This document shows, in pieces, positions 10,101-17,576 of a DNA stretch of 64,000 bases. Position numbers and translations under genes: made by a program. Position 1 is the first letter of the stretch; the number at the start of each line of letters is the position of its first letter. This stretch comes from Rubrolithibacter danxiaensis (GTDB taxonomy: Bacteria; Bacteroidota; Bacteroidia; Sphingobacteriales; Sphingobacteriaceae), in assembly GCF_047272945.1 (NCBI RefSeq), contig NZ_JBKOPS010000004.1:62001-126000 (forward strand), read 5' to 3'. The notes under the pieces are model-generated. The model searched no databases. It saw only the letters and a list, made by a program, of their open reading frames with translations, and had not been told where the DNA came from.

Positions 10101-11044
10101 GGGGATATCCCTATCATCAAAAAAACACTCATGCTTTAACAGATGGATTTCACGGTATAGAAGAATTAATGACTGCACTTTTGTTCCTATACACTGATAT
10201 TCAGGATTTGAAAGAGCAGGGTAGATTACTTCACCGTTTCGGCGACACATATGCTCATGCTAGTATAAGCAGAAATCCTAATTTTGATTGGAAACAAGTA
10301 GGAGGTGGTGATTTAATGAAAAGCCGTGTACAACCTTGGGAGCAATGGATGAATTTGTTGAACGAAAAAGTTAAAATAAAGGGGTATGAGTTTTTAACTA
10401 ATTTAAAACTACAAAGAGAGTATTTACAAGGGATGACTTTAAACGAATATTTACTTACATATTCTTCTCAATTTTCTTCAGATAAATTGAGAATGTATGG
10501 AGAAAAGAAAGTGTTATATGAATTAATACTTGGTAGGACATTTGAACATCTGCGCACTGAAGAAGGAGCTAGCGCTGATTATATTCGGATTCGACCTGAG
10601 TGGTACCTGCAATATGTAAGGAATTTGACGGAGTTGATCGCTCATAAATTTAATAGGAATACACCTGCTAATTTGAAAGTTTTTTCGAGAATGGTTGATT
10701 TTGGGAATAAGAATGATTGTAAGTTGAAAGGAATAATTGATTATGAAATTGCCATAAGGAGAAATGCCGAGTATGTTACAATTCCTGTATATTACCCAGC
10801 CGAAAATCATTTAGTAGCAGTATTCGATGCTGATAAAAATGATTATTTAACCGAGGCAAAGGAAGTTGTCAAAGCAACAGTAAAATATATCCGATCTGTC
10901 GGAATTTCAGAAAGTAATATTAAAGTAATACCAGTTTGGGAAGATTTTCAAATCAAAAAGTTCGCAACAGTCGGCTTTGATACTCTTACTCCAACGATAT
11001 CGAAAACCAAGAGAATCGGATCTTATAAAATATATTTCAAATGA
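7190..11044 (+). CDS. Secreted multidomain protein with FN3, metzincin-like domain and toxin-like C-terminus
   Basis: The protein has 1284 residues. The start is non-ATG: TTG at 7190 or GTG at 7196, both leaving a signal peptide ending near residue 27. Residues about 31-295 match a module common in large Bacteroidota surface proteins (LNAPYSLYLSDYTTPGTDK; VMFQWVPRHTGS; VYGPSEP), which I believe is annotated as TANFOR. An FN3-like domain covers about 296-385. A zinc-peptidase domain follows around 730-910 with H861, E862 and H865 in HELGHGTFNLPHTW, then NLMDYSGGEELW. From about residue 920 the sequence changes character: lower GC and new histidines H927, H960, H976, H981 and H988, with an HRFGDTYAH motif (H1015, D1019, H1023). 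No type IX secretion C-terminal domain is visible. I read it as a polymorphic-toxin-like protein whose C-terminal effector is exchangeable; that is inference. Confidence 0.75.
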   Translation: MQVNLHKTLFSCILITILIWLGKTASAQQNYPVLATLQLNAPYSLYLSDYTTPGTDKMQVNLFLKDLTKSNYPCRLRLRIEGFGMSIQSKNDFYVSPVYLSGGEMRMLSGADLIPYLQPSNLIFQGLDMGNFNRNGGKLPEGVYRFSIEVLDYYNRKVVSNTAGSVLSVFLSYPPIINIPSQNTTVRVLEPQNVMFQWVPRHTGSVNAAYHVAYKFRLVELIPTTRDANDAIRTSRPLYETFTDQTYFVYGPSEPTLTPGSNYAVQVQAVEAEGRDIFINNGNSEVIKFTYGEKCSVPSNIVAELDRHNSIKLSWMPLPMQQVFSVRYREAGHRNAEWFEQEVYLPKHILQGLRPGKTYEYQVRAQCTYGYGEYSDLQQFKLPDEQMRSGDFVCGKPETIAVAERSDLLTSISPGTVFMAGSFPVTVTDAIAVSGRISGKGTVGVPYLNQLNFNVEFNDILINSNLQLVSGKVSLSHEALDQSQEELLASVTVKPDANGQVQIGTQNGLPAVIDAAIGPQVTMKYESSTKTISIPVKTAEGKNLTIKVSGDLPQVFQDKEGETYEIDEQGKVVYKGKIAAKEFLAGGSLSNAVLNNIKAEVAFSAPNQKYGLDNFQAKHEDQSHYIKDYQKLKADKGDVYIGWKSVETGKTDEVEADVKLLDNSLDISKIEFRTGSGEKISSRQKGNKFTFSIIGSSEGNEKEIYAFYPTKTNDGKGYNLGKLNIASYKKIHKKVVIVPVNGAGAELNKEELENYLNKIYQAAVVAWDVETAPDFKADTFSWDIDKDGHLEAGNSSALSAYTTEQKKLAGLYKSQEGLKDNTYYIFLIHGFSKSDQEGYMVRSGQVGFVVANSSVKHTIAHELGHGTFNLPHTWDEYGVTQNSSNNLMDYSGGEELWHSQWNYLRNPDWVFRTFEGDDEGAYETDGHYSTVYLVSLMLGLGDKLSGELAKYTEAPDTYVHSEIKFRLNDTWGYPYHQKNTHALTDGFHGIEELMTALLFLYTDIQDLKEQGRLLHRFGDTYAHASISRNPNFDWKQVGGGDLMKSRVQPWEQWMNLLNEKVKIKGYEFLTNLKLQREYLQGMTLNEYLLTYSSQFSSDKLRMYGEKKVLYELILGRTFEHLRTEEGASADYIRIRPEWYLQYVRNLTELIAHKFNRNTPANLKVFSRMVDFGNKNDCKLKGIIDYEIAIRRNAEYVTIPVYYPAENHLVAVFDADKNDYLTEAKEVVKATVKYIRSVGISESNIKVIPVWEDFQIKKFATVGFDTLTPTISKTKRIGSYKIYFK

Positions 11045-11466
11045 TGCTATTTTCCCGTTATTTAAAATTAGATACTACATATCTACTGATTTTTATTCTT
11101 TTAACAATTTTTATTGGTCAGTCGCTTTCACTATGTGATAACAGAGCAGATTTATTTGTAATCTTTGCTGGAATTGCAACCACTCTTATAGTATATATAA
11201 TTAATATAATTCTATCAGCTTTTTTAGTAATTGTAAAGATTCAAATATCAGTTTTAACAAAATTAAAAATAGTGTTTTTCGTAATCACAATCTTCTTTAT
11301 ATCATATGCTAACGGAGAGAGCTCTTATGATTGTAGTGTTGTTGATGAAGAAAATAGCTTATTGATAAAATTATTTATATCTTCTTTTATTGTGAATTCT
11401 GTGATAATCCTCCTTTATGTGAAAAACATATTTGTACTGAAAAAACGCACTGAAGAGGGCGCTTAG
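11041..11466 (+). CDS. Small four-helix membrane protein, candidate immunity protein
   Basis: The 141-residue protein has four predicted membrane segments at about residues 13-31, 38-65, 75-90 and 107-126, separated by short loops; it ends in a basic/acidic tail (KKRTEEGA). The start codon overlaps the stop of the large upstream gene as ATGA, so translation is coupled; a second ATG follows at 11044. No family is recognised. Hand counts over 11041-11280 give about 24% GC, much lower than the neighbouring core genes. Position, size, overlap and composition fit a cognate immunity protein for the preceding toxin-like C-terminal domain. A membrane location would suit an effector that attacks the cell envelope. 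This is an inference; it could also be an unrelated small membrane protein. Confidence 0.65.
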   Translation: MMLFSRYLKLDTTYLLIFILLTIFIGQSLSLCDNRADLFVIFAGIATTLIVYIINIILSAFLVIVKIQISVLTKLKIVFFVITIFFISYANGESSYDCSVVDEENSLLIKLFISSFIVNSVIILLYVKNIFVLKKRTEEGA

Positions 11467-11567
11467 CTTTTTCAAGAGATAAATATACTAATACGTATTT
11501 TATCCATTCAAAAATTCCCTATTTCAACACAATTTCTAATTTTAGCTTTTTAATTTTTAATTCTATC

Positions 11568-12026
11568 ATGCGGGCTGTTGTACAAAGGGTTTCGGAAGCT
11601 TCGGTTAAAGTAAACGGGCAAATAATTGGCGAAATAAAAACCGGTTTTTTAGTTTTACTGGGTATTGAAGAAAATGACGAAACCGAAGACGCAGCATGGC
11701 TGGCACAGAAGATTGCCAATATGCGCATTCTTTCGGACGAAGACGGATTAATGAACAAAAGCCTGAACGAAGCGGGAGGAAATATCCTGCTTATTTCACA
11801 GTTCACGCTATTGGCTCAAACCAAAAAAGGCAATCGACCAAGTTTTATCCATGCCGCCCGTCCGGAGAAAGCCATTCCTTTATATGAGATTATGCAAACT
11901 GAACTGGAAAAACATCTTGGAAAAAAAATTCAGACAGGGCAATTTGGCGCTGATATGAAAGTAAGTTTAATAAACGAAGGTCCTGTTACTATAATCATGG
12001 ACACCAAGGATAAAGAAAAGCACTAA
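11568..12026 (+). CDS. dtd: D-aminoacyl-tRNA deacylase
   Basis: DTD hydrolyses D-amino acids (and Gly mischarged on tRNA-Ala) from tRNA in the cytoplasm. The 152-residue length is typical. The N-terminus MRAVVQRVSEASVKVNG, the catalytic-site motif SQFTLLA around residue 82, and the NEGPVTI motif near the C-terminus, which carries the cross-subunit Gly-cisPro, are all present. The gene follows the AT-rich membrane-protein gene by 101 nt and marks the return to core composition. A MazG-like gene starts 4 nt downstream, so the two form a short operon. Confidence 0.97.
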   Translation: MRAVVQRVSEASVKVNGQIIGEIKTGFLVLLGIEENDETEDAAWLAQKIANMRILSDEDGLMNKSLNEAGGNILLISQFTLLAQTKKGNRPSFIHAARPEKAIPLYEIMQTELEKHLGKKIQTGQFGADMKVSLINEGPVTIIMDTKDKEKH

Positions 12027-12030
12027 TAGT

Positions 12031-12357
12031 ATGACTCTTGAAGAAGCACAACAACTGGTAGATGAGTGGATCAACACCACCGGCGTTCGTTATTTTAACG
12101 AGTTGACCAATACAGCCATACTGATGGAGGAAGTTGGAGAAGTTGCCCGAATCATGGCCAGAAAATACGGAGAGCAGTCCTTCAAATCATCCGATAAAGA
12201 AGTGAACCTGGCGGATGAAATGGCTGATGTTCTTTTTGTACTGGTGTGCCTTGCTAATCAAACAGGCATTGATTTAACAGAAGCTTTTCGAAAAAACCTG
12301 GAAAAGAAAAATATCCGCGATGCCGACAGGCATAAAAACAATGAAAAACTCAGGTGA
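12031..12357 (+). CDS. MazG-like nucleotide pyrophosphohydrolase
   Basis: The 108-residue, all-helical protein belongs to the MazG/iMazG superfamily, which hydrolyses NTPs or dNTPs to monophosphate and pyrophosphate. The metal-binding signature is visible as EEVGE (E33, E34, E37) followed by ADEMADVLF (E63, D66). The single-domain length indicates a dimeric 'house-cleaning' enzyme rather than the two-domain MazG. It starts 4 nt after dtd, so both quality-control enzymes are co-transcribed. The exact substrate cannot be read from sequence. Confidence 0.88.
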   Translation: MTLEEAQQLVDEWINTTGVRYFNELTNTAILMEEVGEVARIMARKYGEQSFKSSDKEVNLADEMADVLFVLVCLANQTGIDLTEAFRKNLEKKNIRDADRHKNNEKLR

Positions 12358-12377
12358 TAAAAGACTAACTGTTCAAA

Positions 12378-12402
12378 AGCTAAATTGTTAAATTGTTAGA
12401 TT
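12378..12402. repeat. Short AT-rich direct repeat in the dtd/comB intergenic region
   Basis: The segment contains TAAATTGTTAAATTGTTAG, two near-identical 8-nt units. It lies in the 158-nt gap between two convergent genes. Such short tandem motifs are common in AT-rich intergenic DNA. I see no clear hairpin terminator in this gap. Confidence 0.35.
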
Positions 12403-12515
12403 TATTGAACCCTGACCACTCTATCCTAAAGCATTTTTCCCTGCAGGAAACAATCTCTTATGATCTTTTTAAAGCAGTTACTATTGAGAGAAAATTCGCG
12501 TTGTCGTTCCCGCTA

Positions 12516-13226
12516 CTAAAGCCTCATCAGTCTGTCGCCTTTCAAAACCGGAATAGCTGTAGTTAGATTTACATTCAGGCAAAACTCAATGTCTTTTTCA
12601 ATGCCGAGTTTCTTTAAACGTTCGCCGTGAGAAGTCTTCTTTAAATAGTTTTTCAAATCAGTTTTAGCAACAGCATATAGGTCTTCAGCGGCAATACCGC
12701 TGTCATCCAGCTGGAATCCATCTTCCTTTAAAAGATGAACCACTGCGCCTGCAAATAAGGTATCTTCGAGGTTAAAGCAATTTTTCCATCCGGCACACAG
12801 CAAAAATACGTCTTCAGACTGCTCTTTTAACCAGTCACAAAGCGAATTAAGATTCAGAAATGATCCAATTACGATTTTATACGCTTCCCGCGATTCATTA
12901 AGTGCATGCGTACCATTGGTTGTTGTAAGCACAACGGTTTTTCCTTCAACTTTTTCAGAAGTGTAATCGAAGGGAGAATTTCCAAAATCAAAGCCTTCAA
13001 CAACTTTTCCGTCACGCTCGGCAGCAAGTAAAAATTCGGTACTGCAATAAGACCGGCAGGCTTCTACAGATGCGACCGGTATGATCGCTTCGGCACCGTT
13101 TTCAATTCCATAGCAAATGGAAGAAGTAGCCCTGAAAATATCAATAATTACAACAATGCTGTTTTTTATATCATATAAATGAAGAAGCGCAGGAGAAAAG
13201 CAAACTTCAATCTTTCTTTTTATCAT
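12516..13226 (-). CDS. comB: 2-phosphosulfolactate phosphatase (ComB family)
   Basis: ComB hydrolyses 2-phosphosulfolactate to sulfolactate and phosphate, a step in coenzyme M biosynthesis in archaea, and it is also widespread in bacteria that lack coenzyme M. The 236-residue protein has the family motifs VVIIDIFRATSSI near residue 26, EGFDFGNSPF near residue 77 and LTTTNGTHAL near residue 100. It sits 10 nt downstream of gcvT on the same strand. In Bacteroidota the product sulfolactate could feed sulfonate metabolism, but no other gene of such a pathway is in the window, so the physiological role is open. Confidence 0.9.
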   Translation of the reverse strand: MIKRKIEVCFSPALLHLYDIKNSIVVIIDIFRATSSICYGIENGAEAIIPVASVEACRSYCSTEFLLAAERDGKVVEGFDFGNSPFDYTSEKVEGKTVVLTTTNGTHALNESREAYKIVIGSFLNLNSLCDWLKEQSEDVFLLCAGWKNCFNLEDTLFAGAVVHLLKEDGFQLDDSGIAAEDLYAVAKTDLKNYLKKTSHGERLKKLGIEKDIEFCLNVNLTTAIPVLKGDRLMRL

Positions 13227-13236
13227 TAAATTGTAC

Positions 13237-14319
13237 TTATTGTTTGTAAAAAGGCGTTTTGACTACCTGTGCTTTCACTTTATTTTCTCTGATCTTTATA
13301 TAAATTTCGGTTCCCGCTTTAGCAAAATCAGCTTTCACATAACCCATTCCAATTGCTTTTTGAAGTGAAGGCGATTGCGTACCGGAAGTAACTTTACCGA
13401 TAAGCTCACCTGTAGTATCCAGAATTTCATAATCATGCCTCGGGATACCGCGTTCCAGCATTTCAAATCCTACCAGTTTACGTTTTACACCGGTTTCCTT
13501 TTGATTTAACAGTGATTCTGAATTAACAAAGTCTTTATCGAATTTAGTTATCCATCCAAGTCCGGCTTCTAATGGCGAAGTAGTATCGTCAATATCGTTT
13601 CCATATAAACAAAATCCCATCTCAAGCCGTAAGGTATCACGTGCCCCAAGTCCAATGGGTTTAATTCCAAACTGTTCACCGGCTTTAAATATCGCTTCCC
13701 AAATATCTTTTGCATGGCTGTTATCAAAATATATCTCAAATCCGCCTGCGCCTGTATAACCTGTTGCCGATATTAAAACATTATTTATCCCGGCAAATAC
13801 TCCTTTTTTAAAGGTATAATATCCCATTTCGGCCAGGTCAATATCCGTAAGCGCTTGCAGTACATCAACAGCTTTAGGCCCCTGTACTGCTAAAAGCGAA
13901 GTCCGGTCTGAAATATCTTTCATATCCACTCCGAACGTATTAAATGTGGATATCCACTCCCAGTCTTTCTGAATATTTGAAGCATTTACTACCAGCATGT
14001 ATGTTTTTTCATCAATACGGTATACCAGCAGGTCATCAACAATACCACCTGTTTCATTGGGCAGGCAGGAATACTGAACTTTACCATCCACTAACCTTGA
14101 AGCATCGTTCGAAGTTACTTTCTGAATAAGATCCAGAACATGATCGCCTTTCAGGATAAATTCGCCCATGTGGCTCACGTCAAAAACACCCACATTTTTT
14201 CGAACAGTTTCATGTTCCGCGTTTATCCCTTCATATTGCACAGGCATATTATACCCGGCAAAAGAAACCATTTTTGCTCCCAATGAAATATGGACATCCG
14301 TTAAAGCAGTATTCTTCAT
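13237..14319 (-). CDS. gcvT: Aminomethyltransferase, glycine cleavage T protein
   Basis: GcvT transfers the methylene group from the aminomethyl-lipoyl arm of GcvH to tetrahydrofolate, releasing ammonia. The 360-residue length is standard. N-terminal GCV_T motifs include FDVSHMGEF around residue 46, and the C-terminal beta-barrel domain has GKVTSGTQSPSL. It is not in an operon with gcvH, which lies about 21 kb away, or with glyA at 58529, but all three one-carbon genes are in this window. A -7 promoter element lies 16 nt upstream. Confidence 0.96.
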   Translation of the reverse strand: MKNTALTDVHISLGAKMVSFAGYNMPVQYEGINAEHETVRKNVGVFDVSHMGEFILKGDHVLDLIQKVTSNDASRLVDGKVQYSCLPNETGGIVDDLLVYRIDEKTYMLVVNASNIQKDWEWISTFNTFGVDMKDISDRTSLLAVQGPKAVDVLQALTDIDLAEMGYYTFKKGVFAGINNVLISATGYTGAGGFEIYFDNSHAKDIWEAIFKAGEQFGIKPIGLGARDTLRLEMGFCLYGNDIDDTTSPLEAGLGWITKFDKDFVNSESLLNQKETGVKRKLVGFEMLERGIPRHDYEILDTTGELIGKVTSGTQSPSLQKAIGMGYVKADFAKAGTEIYIKIRENKVKAQVVKTPFYKQ

Positions 14320-14335
14320 TGTTTATAAAATTGGG

Positions 14336-14343
14336 CAAAAGTA
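14336..14343 (-). promoter_or_regulatory. Candidate -7 promoter element for gcvT
   Basis: On the minus strand the sequence reads TACTTTTG, a perfect match to the Bacteroidota -7 consensus TAnnTTTG, ending 16 nt before the gcvT ATG. A -33 TTTG at the usual spacing is not evident. The element also falls in the gap after rnhB, consistent with separate transcription. Confidence 0.45.
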
Positions 14344-14369
14344 AAGAAAAAGAAAGACTTCAGACTGAT

Positions 14370-14990
14370 TTATATAGATTCTGCGGCAGCTTCAGCAAAA
14401 AGGTCAAGCTGCGGATCTGTTACCCGGAAAGTTCTGCGATGAAAGGGAGAATAGCCATGCTTAATAACCGCTTCACGGTGTTTTATTGTAGGATATCCTT
14501 TATTGTTCATCCAGTCATATTCCGGATGCTGCAGAGCGATGGAATGCATAAAATCATCCCGGTAGGTTTTAGCAAGAACAGATGCGGCAGCTATTGAAAA
14601 GTAAAGCCCGTCGCCTTTAATGATACACTGATGAGGAACTTCCTTATACTTTTTAAAACGGTTTCCGTCAACAAGAATCATCTCCGGGCAGATATGCAGT
14701 TGTTCAAGCGCTTTATGCATTGCCAGAAAAGACGCATTCAGAATATTGATCCTGTCGATTTCATCGTGATCAACTCTTCCTATTGCAAAAGCCACTGCTT
14801 CACGCTCAATAAGTGTTCGCAAGGTATATCTTTCCTGTGCATTTAACTGCTTGGAATCTGTCAGCAGCTCGCTGGTAAAGTTTTTGGGCAGTATAACAGC
14901 CGCAGCAAACACGGGGCCGGCAAGGCAGCCTCTTCCTGCTTCATCACATCCTGCTTCAATATATTTATCCTGAAAATACGCTAACAACAT
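14370..14990 (-). CDS. rnhB: Ribonuclease HII
   Basis: RNase HII cleaves RNA in RNA/DNA hybrids and removes single ribonucleotides from DNA. The 206-residue protein shows the DEAGRG active-site motif at residues 16-21 and further conserved acidic sites (LTDSKQL; ILVDGNRF with the third Asp; SVLAKTYRD). Gene length and domain are complete. It is followed by gcvT after 50 nt and preceded by a good -7 element. Confidence 0.97.
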   Translation of the reverse strand: MLLAYFQDKYIEAGCDEAGRGCLAGPVFAAAVILPKNFTSELLTDSKQLNAQERYTLRTLIEREAVAFAIGRVDHDEIDRINILNASFLAMHKALEQLHICPEMILVDGNRFKKYKEVPHQCIIKGDGLYFSIAAASVLAKTYRDDFMHSIALQHPEYDWMNNKGYPTIKHREAVIKHGYSPFHRRTFRVTDPQLDLFAEAAAESI

Positions 14991-15016
14991 TCCCTGTTCA
15001 CATCTGATAAGATATT

Positions 15017-15024
15017 CAAAGATA
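15017..15024 (-). promoter_or_regulatory. Candidate -7 promoter element for rnhB
   Basis: The minus strand reads TATCTTTG here, a perfect TAnnTTTG match, 26 nt before the rnhB start codon. No TTTG box is seen at 17-23 nt further upstream. Confidence 0.4.
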
Positions 15025-15052
15025 TTAATGTGACCGGAAGCTAAAAAGAAAT

Positions 15053-16297
15053 TTACAGAATTTTTATGGTGAGTAAAGTAACGTCATCCGAGTTGACACG
15101 GGCCCGCCTTTTTGATTGCACGTCGTGCATCATGTTATCATTAATTTCTTCAACTGGCAGGTGCTGATGCAATTTTAAATGATGTACCAATTCTTCATCA
15201 GAAATAAAAACCTCCTCATCGGGACTTTCGATCAATCCATCGGTGTAATTAAAGATCAGGCTATCTGAATTTAATTTTATTTGCCCCGTTTTTATAAACG
15301 GCAATTCTTCGAAAACACCCAAAATGGTGGTGCCATCCCGTAAAAAGTATTCCTTATTATCTAACAGAAGAATGGGAGGATTGTGACCGGCATTTATGTA
15401 CTGCATTATCCGGTTTTCTTTATTGTAGACTCCCAGAAAGAGTGTGATAAAACGTTCGCCATTGGTATTGCTTACCACAATTTTATTCAGCTTTTCAACC
15501 AGCGTTTCCAGGTTATGGCCTACCGAAACCCATGCCCGCAGACTGGCTTGTAACGTTGCCATAAGCAGTGCCGCCGATATACCTTTACCCGATACATCTG
15601 CTATGCACCAGATAAATTCACTTTCGTTTAAACGGATGAAATCAAAATAATCACCTCCGATATTTTGATGTGGGAGATAACGGGCGCTAACTTCAAAAAA
15701 GTCGCTTTTAGGTAATTTAAGCGGCACCAGCATGCTTTGCACTTCGCTGGCCAGTTCAACATCCCGCTGCAAACGCTCTCTAATCACCAGCTCTTTAAAC
15801 AGCTTTTTATTTTCGAGCGCAACAACAATTACATTTATAAGGGTCTGGATAAAATTCAGATCGTTGTTTATTAACTCGGGATGTGTCTCAAAATCGCCTA
15901 TTAAAACATAGGCAAGTGCGTCTCTTTTATGCCTTACCGGGATAAAATAATCGTACTGACTTAAAACTTCATCTGAATGTTTGGCGAGGGGAGTTATCGA
16001 CCGGAGAGTTTGCAGCATGTGGCAAACCTGCTGCAGTACTTTGGGGCTTTCAAATGCACCGCCAAAACGGGTAGCACAAAAGAATACGTCGCCGTTTTTA
16101 ACGAGCAGCCTCATCCTTCCTATTCTAAGATTTACTTTAAGAACCATCTCAAGCATCTCGAACAGAATAGATGAAGGACTATTCCTGTTAATAGCAAGGG
16201 TAACTTCTAAAAGAGCGTTTAATTCAGCCTGCCTTTTTAGCAAGAGCTGAACAATGTCATTCTCTTCCGAATTCTCATTTTTTTTAAAGGCTTCCAA
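15053..16297 (-). CDS. GAF-like/SpoIIE-type PP2C serine phosphatase
   Basis: The 414-residue cytoplasmic protein has an N-terminal GAF-like sensor region (about 20-170) and a C-terminal SpoIIE/RsbU-type PP2C phosphatase domain (about 195-414). Metal-binding acidic residues are visible in IGGDYFDFI and IADVSGKGISAALLMA, with NYTDGLIE and NSDDVTLL nearer the end. Such enzymes dephosphorylate anti-sigma-factor antagonists in partner-switching pathways, but no STAS or RsbW-like partner is nearby. The start is TTG at 16297; an in-frame stop lies just upstream and no earlier ATG is available. Confidence 0.9.
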   Translation of the reverse strand: MEAFKKNENSEENDIVQLLLKRQAELNALLEVTLAINRNSPSSILFEMLEMVLKVNLRIGRMRLLVKNGDVFFCATRFGGAFESPKVLQQVCHMLQTLRSITPLAKHSDEVLSQYDYFIPVRHKRDALAYVLIGDFETHPELINNDLNFIQTLINVIVVALENKKLFKELVIRERLQRDVELASEVQSMLVPLKLPKSDFFEVSARYLPHQNIGGDYFDFIRLNESEFIWCIADVSGKGISAALLMATLQASLRAWVSVGHNLETLVEKLNKIVVSNTNGERFITLFLGVYNKENRIMQYINAGHNPPILLLDNKEYFLRDGTTILGVFEELPFIKTGQIKLNSDSLIFNYTDGLIESPDEEVFISDEELVHHLKLHQHLPVEEINDNMMHDVQSKRRARVNSDDVTLLTIKIL

Positions 16298-16439
16298 AGG
16301 ACCGGCTTAAAATTGATTCCAATATCAATTATATAACTTAACTCTTAAATTAACTATAGTTTTCTAATTTTTGCGATAATGACAAAATTTAGAGCATATA
16401 ATTTTCATTTGAATAATTATAACGTATTTACACTATTTG

Positions 16440-17576
16440 CTAACGAACCTCACGCCCTTTCCATACATACTTTCCGGAATTACCCGCAATGCCAATGTAC
16501 ACCATGTATAAAATATGCACTACAGTAAGAAACGGCATAAAGCGAATTAAGTTTATTCTTTTAATAAATCGGCATAAAGGCCATAAAAAAAACGTTTCTG
16601 TTGAAAACTTTACCATTAAGGCTCCTGCACCAAGTGTGAAATAGGCCGGGTAAATTACTCCCAATAACGTGTTCACCAATAGCATAACATTAAAAAGCCA
16701 GGTGAGCACTCCCAATGCTACAATCCCTTTATTTTTATAGCGGGTACTTTTAGATGCCCAGCGTTTGCGCTGACGGATAAACTCACGAAGATTTGATTTG
16801 GCATGGGTATAAACCAGCGCTGCTGAAGATTTACAAAAGCCGATGGAGCCGGGATAAGCCGAGGCAACTTTATGCATAAAAAGCTCATCATCACCCGACG
16901 CAAGGTCATCAATTCCACGAAAACCGCTCAATTCAAAAAACACATCTCTTCTGTAGGCCAAATTTGCTCCGTTACATGTTGAAGGAACCTTGTTGCCAAT
17001 TGAAGACGCACCAAGGCCGATAAGAAACAGGAACTCAAGCGACTGTAATCTTTCAAACCAGTTTCTTTCTTCAAAATAAATTACCGGAGAGGATATGAGG
17101 TTACAATGGTTCTCCTGGTAAAACCCAGCAATGGTGCGAAGCCAGTTTTTATTCATCCGGCAATCCGCATCGGTAGTTACAATTAAGTCTGAAGAAGAAA
17201 CTTTAATAGCTTCTGTTATTGCTTTCTTTTTATAGGAGTTTAATTTCTCACTTTCATTTAGCCGGATAAGAAGAACACCTTTAGCTGCGTAAGAAGAAAT
17301 GATTTCGGAAGTACGATCGGTTGAATGATCATCTACAATAATAATTTCAAGCAACTCTTTCGGATAATTTTGAGCAATAAGATCATCAAGCGTACGATTT
17401 ATATTTTCCTCTTCATTTCTTGCAGCTACAATTACGCTTACCCGTGTTACAGGCTTAAACTCTGGTGTAAGGTTGAAATCAGTCAATCTGCCCCATCCCC
17501 TTCTTAGAAACAGCACCACTGTTACATAAAACAATGTAAGCAGAATTGTTAAAACGCTAATTAGTGTTAGTGCCAA
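16440..17576 (-). CDS. Membrane-associated GT2 family glycosyltransferase
   Basis: The 378-residue enzyme transfers a sugar from a nucleotide-sugar donor to an unknown acceptor at the inner membrane. It has one N-terminal membrane segment (about 2-25), a GT-A domain with DDHSTDRT, the metal-binding DAD in TTDADCRMN, GDDELF and the QxxRW motif (RQRKRWASK), and three C-terminal membrane helices. The start is TTG, overlapping the 3' end of the flippase-like gene by 20 nt. The pairing with a UPF0104-type membrane protein suggests a glycolipid or other lipid-linked product, but the product cannot be named. Confidence 0.9.
   Translation of the reverse strand: MALTLISVLTILLTLFYVTVVLFLRRGWGRLTDFNLTPEFKPVTRVSVIVAARNEEENINRTLDDLIAQNYPKELLEIIIVDDHSTDRTSEIISSYAAKGVLLIRLNESEKLNSYKKKAITEAIKVSSSDLIVTTDADCRMNKNWLRTIAGFYQENHCNLISSPVIYFEERNWFERLQSLEFLFLIGLGASSIGNKVPSTCNGANLAYRRDVFFELSGFRGIDDLASGDDELFMHKVASAYPGSIGFCKSSAALVYTHAKSNLREFIRQRKRWASKSTRYKNKGIVALGVLTWLFNVMLLVNTLLGVIYPAYFTLGAGALMVKFSTETFFLWPLCRFIKRINLIRFMPFLTVVHILYMVYIGIAGNSGKYVWKGREVR

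Noticed and set aside
7190..11044. Type IX secretion cargo signal at the C-terminus of the large secreted protein
   Set aside because: The C-terminus (SKTKRIGSYKIYFK) lacks the beta-sandwich sorting-domain pattern, so I do not claim T9SS export.
11490..11499. Perfect palindrome AATACGTATT after the candidate immunity gene
   Set aside because: Only 10 nt in AT-rich DNA, with no loop or T-run. It cannot be told from chance, so it is not called an operator or terminator.
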